A DNA stretch of 64,000 bases, from NCBI GenBank assembly GCA_022457065.1, contig JAJGBQ010000004.1, forward strand, positions 1,798,001 to 1,862,000, read 5' to 3'. Positions within the stretch are counted from its first letter, which is position 1, and each line of letters opens with the position of its first letter. The stretch is from Curvularia sp. ZM96. Its lineage: Eukaryota; Ascomycota; Dothideomycetes; Pleosporales; Pleosporaceae. Of this stretch, positions 56,027 through 64,000 are shown piece by piece. Below the pieces are notes generated by a model that did no database searches, was not told the DNA's origin, and saw only the letters and a program-made list of their open reading frames with translations. The translations under genes were made by a program, and so were the position numbers.

Positions 56027-59000
56027 ATGGACGACGAGCACAACCTAACAACGAACGGCCACGACGACGCCGCCGCCGCCGCCGAAGATGAGGACTTTGC
56101 GAGAATCATGCGCCAGGCGCAGATGGGCGCGGCGGACGGTGAAGAAGACCTACTAGCCGGCCTCGCCACACGCCCTTTGGAAGCCGGTGAAAAGGCAGAC
56201 GATGCTGTAGACTACGAAGACATTGGCGATGATGACTTGCCAGAGGAAGAGTTTGAGTCGAGTGGAGGCGACGACGCTGGCCTCAACTTCAGCGGAACTA
56301 CATTACAGGACTCTGGTGGCACACTTGATAACGGCGATGTGGATATGGACGATCTGTTTGGCGATGGCGATGCACAGGATGATCTCTTCGGCGATGACCC
56401 AGATCATTCGGATCCGACACGAGAAAACACACAGCACAAGGACGACCCACTGACGTCAATCGAAGATTTAATCCAAGAAGGTTTCAATGCCACTGGACAG
56501 GACAAGCCGCAATCGAATGACCGCAACAACATACAGCCTGTGATTGAGGAGGAGGAAGAGGAGGAAGACCCAGAAGTGCGTGAACAACTGGCGCTCTTCG
56601 CCCAGTCTCTTCGCAAGAAAGATGAGCCATCAGATGCACCCAAAACAACGTCAAGGGAGGAGTTTGAGAAGATCTGGCCCAATTTCGAAGTAGACAAACC
56701 GCCACGATTCTTCAGCCTAGTACCGCGTAAGCGTGCCTTTTATATCCCCAAAATTCCTGCCAAGGCACCGAAGCCTTTTCAAATGAATAAACTCAGTCTG
56801 GATCTGGCCCCGGATCAAGAAAAGAGTTTTCGGTTACATCCTACAACCACAGTCAAGTCTGGTCGCCAACAAGAGGAAGACCAAGGCGGGATTATTCATA
56901 TTACCAGTACTACAGAAGAAGACGGCGACGGGAATGAGCAGGTAGATTTTGATCGGTTCGACACCATTGATGACCACGAAATGATTGGGAATATATCATG
57001 GAGTGACCTCAGAATTGCCTGCGAGGACTGGGAAGTCCCAGATGATTCAAGTGCTATAACTCTGTCAGAGGCTGGCCAAGCACCCACTCCGCCCGATAGT
57101 ATCAGCGCTGGACAGTCACCCAACAAGAAGCGCAGACTAGGAGAACGGGATCAGCTCATTCAGTTCTCTATCTATGATCACATGGATCTGCCCACTTGGG
57201 ATGACCCTGAGCTGGAGACGGCGAAGCTTTCAAAGAAGATTCTTCTGGACATGAACGACCCTCATCTCCTGCTGGACATACAGCAACCGAGTGCAGAACC
57301 GCCAAAGCCCCGAACATTGGGTCTAGGGCTCAAGCGCGATAGTCGTGGTAGTCTCGCGAACCCCATGTTCAAGCGCTACAACATTTCTAATGATGAGGCC
57401 TATGACGCGCTCAAGGAGAGCAGCCAACAAAAAGTCCGTAGCACTATTGGCCACATGAACGTTGAACACAGTCTGCCCGCATTGAAGCTGCAGTATCCTT
57501 TCTACAAGGTAGCACTTTCGGATCGCGAGCTTCGGTCATTTCATCGTCCTACTATCACATTCAAGCCTGGTGAACGGGCTAGTATCTCGGCACTCAAGTC
57601 TGTCAAGAGGAAGCACAAAAAGAATCTCAAACCATCCGAGGCTTTTGCAACTGCAGAGGACCTCAACATTGGTGACAACTCAGATCTCCTCCTCGCCGAA
57701 TATTGCGAAGAGTACCCTACCACTCTCTCAAACTTTGGCATGGGTATCAAGATTCTCAACTACTACAGGCGGAAGGACATGGAAGATACGGCACGCCCGA
57801 AACCAGAAGATGGCATCGGAGAAACCTCCATCTTATTACCGCAGGACAAGAGTCCTTTCTCTCTGTTTGGCCAGGTCGAACCAGGCCAGCAAGTGCTGAC
57901 GCTCCACAACGCCATGTACAGGGCGCCAGTGTTCAAGCACAAGCCTGAAGAGACGGATTTCCTTGTCAGCAGAAGCTGGACTGGGGTTAATGGCCCTAGG
58001 TACTACATGCGGACTATACCAAACCTTATGGTGGTGGGTCAACAGTTCCCATCCGTGGAGGTACCCGGTACACATGCTCGAAAGGTTACCGAGGCATCAA
58101 AGAAACGACTCAAAATGCTGGCGTTCCGATTGTACCGAAAGGGACAACAGAGAGGAGCGCGACAACCTTGGGTCAGCAACGAAATGATCAAGCAGCATCT
58201 TCCTGGTACCGAAATCGCGCAAAACCGTTCTCGAATGCGCGAAATCATGAAGTACCAGAAAGACATTGGTACTTGGGAGCCAGTACCTGGCGAGACCGTA
58301 CCTGAGGAGCCAATTCTGCGCACATGGATCAAGCCAGAAGATGTTTGTCTGATTGATTCAATGCATGCTGGTGATAAACAGCTCCAGGACGCCGGTATCA
58401 AGTCGAACGAAATCCGCGATGACGACGACGAAGTCGACAACGAAAACGCTGATGTTAAGCTGGCACCATGGAACACCACGAAGAACTTCTTGAACGCCTG
58501 TGCTGGCAAGGCTATGTTGGAGCTTCATGGTGATGGTGATCCTACCGGGCAAGGCTTAGGTTTCAGTTTCATCAAGGTCTCGATGAAGGGTGGTTTTAGG
58601 GACATTGGCGAAAGCGCGGCCGATCGTCTTGATAGCAAGAAAATGAAGGAGCTTGGTGGCCACAGTTACAACGTTCAGCGTCAGCAGAACTCGTACGAGA
58701 ACGCCATCAAACGCATTTGGAACAAGCAGAAAGAGAGTCTCTCTGCGCAAAACCCGCCTTCTGACATCGAAGACGATGTCGACACGGCCGTGTCTCGCAA
58801 CAATCACTCGCGTCAACGCTCCGAGATTGGGACGCCAGCTGCAATGCGTCATGACGACGAGACCATGTCGCAAATGTCTCGCAATAGTAACGCAGATAAC
58901 CGCGGCAAGAAACTCAAGATCACACGTACTATCAAGAACAAGTTCGACGAGTACGAGGATGTTACAGAAGTCATTACTGACCCTGCTGTCATCCAACTCT

Positions 59001-59469
59001 ACATCAAGCATAAGCGCCACGAGCGTCTGGTCAACATGCGCATCGAGGATATCAAGCCCACCGGTGACCCGGAAGTAGACAAAGCGCAGCAAATCAAGCT
59101 CAAAGCCGAACTCGCCCGTCTCGCCCGCAACATCGAGCGTCGCGAGGGCCGCGAAAAGGCAAAGGGGCTACACAAATCACAGACCGGCGAAGGAGGCAGT
59201 GCAACCGGTGGCCCAGGAAAAGGCGGAGCTACACCTCGCAAGTGCGCAAACTGCGGCGAGGTGGGTCACATCAAGACAAACAAGAAGTACGTATACATAT
59301 TCCTTAACACCCTCCTTCTTTTTGTTCGGTTTTGCTAACAAAGCTTAGGCTCTGTCCGCTCCTCAATGGCCAAAGGAAACAGAACGATACGTTCAAAGAT
59401 GCAAATGCTGGATCGCCCGTTACTGTCACTGTCCCTGCAACCCCCTCTTTCGCTGGCTCGCCGCCCTAG
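56027..59469 (+). CDS. TAF1: TFIID subunit TAF1 (DUF3591), 2 exons
   Basis: Largest subunit of the general transcription factor TFIID, scaffold for TBP and core-promoter contact. Exons 56027-59286 and 59349-59469 give 1,126 residues. The acidic N-terminus (DFARIMRQAQ, DYEDIGDDDLPEEEFES, DLFGDG repeats) resembles the TBP-binding TAND region. The central DUF3591 domain runs from about 440 to 960 and includes FHRPTITFKPGE, LAEYCEEYPTTLSNFGMGIKI, YRAPVFKHKPEETDFLV and NLMVVGQQFPSVEVPGTHARK. The C-terminal zinc knuckle CANCGEVGHIKTNKKLC is completed only by splicing the 62-base intron. As in yeast Taf1, the tandem bromodomains and C-terminal kinase region of animal TAF1 are absent. The ATG is the first in frame. 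Confidence 0.92.
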
Positions 59470-60836
59470 ACGGGAAGGTATTGTCGCGAATGGGCTTGTG
59501 GCTTTGTCATGCCTCATGGCGGTATCGAGTCACCGTTGCTCATCAGGTCTCCAGCCAAGTCGATATGAAGCACGTGTGTGACAACAATATCATTTTCTTT
59601 ATCCTTGGCGTGTGCGCACTCGGATGCGCTGAGCAGCAGCGGGCAGAAGAAGGAGCAAGCACTTTAGTAAACGTAGGAGGCGAAGGGTTACCATGAAGCA
59701 CCGTCAATCTAGAGCATGTGGGTTTCCCGACTTCGACAGAGGGGAGGCAGCACTCGATGGAAGTCTTGCCCATGATTTCCCCTTCTTTTTCCTTCCTTTT
59801 TTTCTCTTTCAACAAAAATATCTTTTAGCATAGCGATGGTGTTTTGGGAGGATACTCCGGTGGCTATAACGCAAATGAGGAGGCAATTTTTACTGCCAAC
59901 GTTCGTCAATATCCCATTAGAATGGCTAAGTCGGGTTGGGTTGAGCTTGAGACAAGACAAACTGTTCTACATCACGTTATTATTCCGAGATAGAGTGCAA
60001 CATATGGAATGCTAAGTGCACCTGGCCATAGCTAGCTTGACACTTAGTTGAGCATTCTGAATGACAACAAGTATCAAAACTTACTGCACATCTTGAATGG
60101 TCAAATATACTACGTGTCAAACGCCGCAACGTAGCTAGCAACAGTAGACACTGTTTGTCTAGTTTGCTGTTACAGAAGCGACGTATTTGATGGCTATCTA
60201 TGTGTACACATATACAACACATACTTGTGAGAAACAACGACGAGCATGTGAAGCAGAGAATGGGTCTGCATGTAACCTGTGTTTGGTAAGTGTGACATGT
60301 CAACTCGCCTAACCAGACAAATAATTGGATGAACAAAGACGTCTGTTGCACGTTATTCGCCTGCAGAATAGACACAACATGCGTGTAGACACATAGGTGG
60401 TACAAGCTAATGTTAGGCATGAAAGAAAGAAAGAGACGGATAGAGAAGCGCCGATGAGAGAAAAAATGAGGATACAAGCAAAAAAACAAACATTGTCTGC
60501 ACATTGCAAATTGTTATCCACATAGCGTACATCTCTCATCCCCACAAGTTTATACACACACAAAAACGTGCACACAGAGATACACATACACGTACGTACT
60601 ATGCTGGAAGCCTTTGAGAAACAAAAAAGTTACACCTTCCTCCTAGAAAAAAAAGACGGCTCCCTTTTAAATGACTCCCAGAAAATCGAAAAACAAAACC
60701 GGCAAGATCAAGGCGCGTCTCTATTTCACACATGCACACCTTCCGGCTGGTTCCTTCCTTTCTCCTACCAAAACCAGACCGAAGTATGCCTTTGAAAACC
60801 GTCGATACCCCCAGAATATCCATTTCCTTTGACCAT
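59470..60836. other. Tail-to-tail intergenic region
   Basis: 1.37 kb between the TAF1 and SWI1 ends. Low-complexity runs of T and A, and stretches of CACA/TACA repeats around 60,540-60,600. No coding region supported. Confidence 0.5.
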
Positions 60837-63800
60837 TTACTCATCCAGATACCCAATCTTACAGAATTGATTTAGACTTCGAACGTCGAGCTGTGCCGTC
60901 AGGAGTGCACCGAGGAGGGTTTCCTTGCGGGGTAGAATGTCGGCTTTTACTCTCCACGAACTGCCGTTGAAACTGAAAACTTCCATGTCGTCGTCATCCT
61001 CGTCCTCGTCTATGCCGTCGTGATCCATGTGTCCGTTCACTGGCTGCACGTCCTTAACAAGTGGTTCGCCGCCCTTTGACTTGTCGCCTAGGCGCTTGAG
61101 GGTTGATAGTGCACGGTGGACAATGAGTTGGAAGCCTTCTCGGTCGTGATCCATGGGTCTTGGGCCGCGGTGGTTTGGTGGCATAGGAGGATGAGGAATG
61201 GCGGCATCAGTGGCTGAAAGTGACATTGCAAACTTGAGAAGAGTATGTGCCCAACCGTCTTCTGATTCGAGCCATGCACGGCAGATGCCAGTTTCCGGTC
61301 CTGGAGCTAGACTGGCGAGGATGTCAGCGGCGAGCATACCTTGCATGAGATATGCTTTCCGCGATTCTGCGATGCGCGCCTCGAACATGCGCACCTCCTT
61401 GGGACGCGCGTCTTTCATCTGGTACATCTTGTTTTCAATGTAGTTGCGGTCAGGCACGACCGAGATGGCGAGAGCAAATGACCGTGTTAGGAGATCGTAC
61501 GCCGGTGTAGCTGTCGCCTCATTGATGAATATCTGTTTGTAATATGTCCGGTTGGGATCATCACGAGCGAGCAGTTTGGCAAGACTGTCTACTGCAGATG
61601 GAAGATAGCGATGGATAAGAGGGTCAAAGGGTGTGAATTTGACAGGCTCGGTAGGTCGTGGCATGGGCGCAAAGGCGCAAAGGAAATGCAGTACAGCGTA
61701 TGCATCTTCACGGCTGGGCAAAATGACTTTGGCGCTGGTGTTGGAGAAGAATGTGACGACGTCCTTCATGAACTCGAAAGTGTTCATGTGTGAGCGGAGA
61801 AGCAGCACTCGTGTACCCACAAGGCGTATGAAGTTTGCGAGAAATTTGAGAACCGGAGGGCTGACCAATGAGTCGTGGTTGACTTCGAGGAAGGATAGAT
61901 TGCGGAAGATGGTTGTTATCGCGAGCAACCGGTCGGCGGTACGATTGAGATGATGTGCTGTAGTACCGACCTGCGGGAGCTCCAGCAGCGACGAAGCTTC
62001 TTCGCGGCAATGGTGCATGACATCCTCGTACGACATGAGGTCAATGATATCGGTGACTTCGGGATTGTCAGTTCCTAGTATTTCTAGCAGGTCTTCCGCG
62101 TATTCAACCAGTACGTCTGTCAAATCCTCGCAATGTGCCAGATTGAACTGTATGGTGTTATCATAAGTTAAGCGTGTGAGAGTATCGAGTCCTAAGCGCG
62201 CCTCGCCAGGCAAACCCGACCTGATGCTCATGGTAATGGCTCGGATGTCAATAACCCCCATCTCTGGCAGCATTGGGACATTTGGTTTGTAGTTTGTGAT
62301 GGTGTCGATCATGTTCTTGAAGTTGTCAGAGTCGAAATCGAGACCTCCCCAAGTGTCTTGGGTTCGCCAGGCGGGTTGGTAGACTCTTGTGCCGTCATCT
62401 TGCTCAATGACGGGTTTCCGCCTCTCAGGTTCCTCAACGGCAGCCAAAGCTGGATCGGCAGCAGCAGCACTTTCTTCCTGTTTCAGTTGTGGAGGCTGCA
62501 CCTGGTTGGGTTCCTTGCCCGGAACGGGAGTTCCCTCTAGCTGTCTGCTGAGACTCTTCCGCAGATTGGGATCTGGTTGTGGAGTGGTGCCGTTGACGCT
62601 CGGAAGGACTGCATTATTTTGTAGCGGTGTTGATTGTGGTGGATGTACGGCTGGATCGATTTGCTGATGGGGCTGCTGTGTAGGCGGGAGAGACTGCCGT
62701 TGCTGGTGCTGGTGCTGTTGTTGCTGTGCTTGCTGGTGCTGTTGTTGCTGCTGTTGTGCTTGTTGCTGTGCTTGCTGCTGTTGCTGTTGGTGCTGCTGCT
62801 GCTGTTGCTGCTGTTGTTGTTGTGCTTGCTGTTGCTGCTGCTGTTGCTTCAATGTCTCTTGTGATCTCTGCAGCTGCTGGAGATATTCCTGGTGTCCTGT
62901 GATGTTATTTTGTTGTCCAGGCATCGTCGGTCTTGTTGGCGACATCTGCTGGCCCATGGATCCCATTTGGTTCATCTGCCCCATCTGGCCCATTTGTCCC
63001 ATCTGACCCATTTGTCCCTGTGGAGGCATGCCTTTTTGTTGCTGCATTTGCATCTGCTGCTGCTGCTGCTGCTGTCGTTGGACGTAGGCAGTTTCATAGA
63101 GGAGTAGGTTGGCTTCGTAGATTTGACGCAACTCGTTAGGCGCGTTGGGAAACTGTTGTGGGTGTATGTTCATCATTTGTGCGATCCGTGGCCAGCCGTT
63201 TTGTTGGGTAACAAATCGGGAGCCTTTGAAGCGCAAGACGGCAGCGTAGAGGTTTTGGAGGTTGATGACACGGCCAGCGCATTGGGGCTGTGGATTAAAA
63301 GGTCGGTTCTGCTGGGCATATAGTGCAGCCACGTTTTTGAGAAATTGTTGGTATTGGACTTGAGGGTTTTGTGGTTGCCCTTGGCCTTGCATCATATTTG
63401 GTTGCATGCCGGGGTGTTGCATTGGGTTTTGCATTCCACCGGGCATCTGGGCTCCTGGCTGCTGGCCTTGTCGCGCAGCCATGTTGCTTGCAGCAAGATT
63501 TCCCAGCTGCTGCTGCTGTTGCAGGCGCATTGCGTACTGCCTCTGCGCCTCCTGCTGGCGACTCTGGAGATTTTGTGACAGCTGGACGGATTGAACGGGG
63601 AATTGGTTGCCCGAGTTTGCGTTGAAAGCCTGGTTCATGGGTGAAGGTTGGAAGCCCATTGGGGACATCTGAGGCGCATGGGGGTTTTGCGCGGGTGAGG
63701 CCGTCTGCATCCTCTGACCACCCATCTGACCAGGCGCAAAGTGCTGGTTTTGCATGGTTGGCGATGGCGTGTTTGCGAAAGCTTGTTGGTGCTGGAAGCC

Positions 63801-63992
63801 GAATTGGGGCTGCTGTGAAGGTGTTTGTGAGCGCGATAGCGAGAGAGCGGCGCCGGTGGAGTCTCGTTTCTGCGGCACAGAGGGCATTGGGTTGTAGGGG
63901 CGCGCGCCGTTCATCTGGGGATTTGCGATGGCGCTGGGGTCGATGAAGCTCGATGTGTCGTACATTGCATTCTGGGGGGATTGGAAGTCCAT
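60837..63992 (-). CDS. SWI1: SWI/SNF chromatin-remodelling subunit SWI1 (ARID protein)
   Basis: DNA-binding subunit of the SWI/SNF remodeller, orthologue of animal ARID1. The chain of 1,051 residues starts in a Gln/Pro/Met-rich region (1-210). An ARID domain follows at about 213-305 (QYQQFLKNVAALY, VINLQNLYAAVLRFKG, WPRIAQMMNI, LRQIYEANLLLYE). A long polyglutamine tract with MGQ repeats comes next (about 305-440). The C-terminal half (from about 545) is helical, repeat-like and conserved (LEVNHDSLVSPPVLKFLANFI region), as in SWI1/ARID1. The end has an acidic DEDEDDDDME stretch. The ATG at 63992 is 8 bases from the window edge, so a further upstream exon or an earlier start cannot be excluded. 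The SWI1 call rests on ARID plus Q-rich plus C-terminal domain. Confidence 0.88.
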   Translation of the reverse strand: MDFQSPQNAMYDTSSFIDPSAIANPQMNGARPYNPMPSVPQKRDSTGAALSLSRSQTPSQQPQFGFQHQQAFANTPSPTMQNQHFAPGQMGGQRMQTASPAQNPHAPQMSPMGFQPSPMNQAFNANSGNQFPVQSVQLSQNLQSRQQEAQRQYAMRLQQQQQLGNLAASNMAARQGQQPGAQMPGGMQNPMQHPGMQPNMMQGQGQPQNPQVQYQQFLKNVAALYAQQNRPFNPQPQCAGRVINLQNLYAAVLRFKGSRFVTQQNGWPRIAQMMNIHPQQFPNAPNELRQIYEANLLLYETAYVQRQQQQQQQMQMQQQKGMPPQGQMGQMGQMGQMGQMNQMGSMGQQMSPTRPTMPGQQNNITGHQEYLQQLQRSQETLKQQQQQQQAQQQQQQQQQQHQQQQQQAQQQAQQQQQQHQQAQQQQHQHQQRQSLPPTQQPHQQIDPAVHPPQSTPLQNNAVLPSVNGTTPQPDPNLRKSLSRQLEGTPVPGKEPNQVQPPQLKQEESAAAADPALAAVEEPERRKPVIEQDDGTRVYQPAWRTQDTWGGLDFDSDNFKNMIDTITNYKPNVPMLPEMGVIDIRAITMSIRSGLPGEARLGLDTLTRLTYDNTIQFNLAHCEDLTDVLVEYAEDLLEILGTDNPEVTDIIDLMSYEDVMHHCREEASSLLELPQVGTTAHHLNRTADRLLAITTIFRNLSFLEVNHDSLVSPPVLKFLANFIRLVGTRVLLLRSHMNTFEFMKDVVTFFSNTSAKVILPSREDAYAVLHFLCAFAPMPRPTEPVKFTPFDPLIHRYLPSAVDSLAKLLARDDPNRTYYKQIFINEATATPAYDLLTRSFALAISVVPDRNYIENKMYQMKDARPKEVRMFEARIAESRKAYLMQGMLAADILASLAPGPETGICRAWLESEDGWAHTLLKFAMSLSATDAAIPHPPMPPNHRGPRPMDHDREGFQLIVHRALSTLKRLGDKSKGGEPLVKDVQPVNGHMDHDGIDEDEDDDDMEVFSFNGSSWRVKADILPRKETLLGALLTAQLDVRSLNQFCKIGYLDE
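62699..62852 (-). repeat. CAG/CAA polyglutamine tract inside SWI1
   Basis: Read on the minus strand, mixed CAG/CAA codons with scattered GCA and CAC give a long Gln-rich run with some Ala and His. Codon mixing suggests selection on the protein as well as slippage. Confidence 0.85.
62967..63020 (-). repeat. Nine-base repeat encoding M-G-Q units in SWI1
   Basis: About five consecutive nine-base units encode MGQ, preceded by a diverged M-N-Q unit, between the ARID domain and the polyQ tract. Confidence 0.8.
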
Positions 63993-64000
63993 GGTGGTGC

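Noticed and set aside
1..64000. Secondary-metabolite or defence gene cluster
   Set aside because: No polyketide synthase, NRPS, terpene synthase, NLR or cluster regulator is present; the SDR, decarboxylase and transporter are far apart and separated by housekeeping genes.

Overview
The window is nuclear DNA from a filamentous ascomycete. A dothideomycete, probably of the Pleosporales, fits best. This is an inference from gene content and style: short introns of about 45-110 bases with GT..AG ends, an NADPH oxidase of the fungus-specific NoxB type, a Fig1 membrane protein, a two-exon Hsp9/Hsp12-type protein, and AT-rich intergenic DNA with RIP-like dinucleotide bias. No rRNA, tRNA, CRISPR array or intact transposon was recognised. 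All genes read as single-copy chromosomal genes, not a mobile or horizontally acquired block.

Layout, left to right. 0-16 kb: a short-chain dehydrogenase with an apparent GC-AG intron, the NADPH oxidase gene noxB (5 exons), a metallo-beta-lactamase-fold hydrolase, a UCH-family deubiquitinase with a long basic insertion, the pore membrane nucleoporin POM152, and a Sec14/CRAL-TRIO lipid-transfer protein. 16-29.5 kb: an FBXO21-like F-box protein, a hexose transporter, a 6.3-kb gene-free divergent region, and linker histone H1 (6 exons). 30.5-41.7 kb: a small secreted cysteine-containing protein, a secreted RNase T2 with a C-terminal extension, cytosolic serine hydroxymethyltransferase, a Fig1 protein, and an Hsp9/Hsp12-like stress protein. 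41.9-64 kb: a Sgs1/BLM/QDE-3-type RecQ helicase, a PLP-dependent decarboxylase, a small standalone NIF3/YqfO C-terminal-domain protein in four short exons, condensin SMC4, TFIID subunit TAF1, and the ARID-containing SWI/SNF subunit SWI1 at the right edge.

The genes do not form a metabolic cluster or an evident dedicated system. Several act in chromatin and genome maintenance (H1, RecQ, SMC4, TAF1, SWI1, possibly the UCH). Others act in redox and calcium signalling linked to fungal development (NoxB, Fig1) or at the cell surface and outside it (hexose transporter, RNase T2, small secreted protein). Many pairs share divergent promoters or are tail-to-tail, as is usual in fungi.

The most useful second looks are: the standalone NIF3-like gene; the UCH with a Lys/Arg-rich crossover-loop insertion; the GC-AG intron; a composite CRE/E-box upstream of the hydrolase gene; the split-composition 6.3-kb intergenic region with a RIP-like patch; the prion-like glutamine-rich SWI1; and an uninterrupted frame of unknown status between two tail-to-tail genes. 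I see no convincing previously undescribed multi-gene system here.
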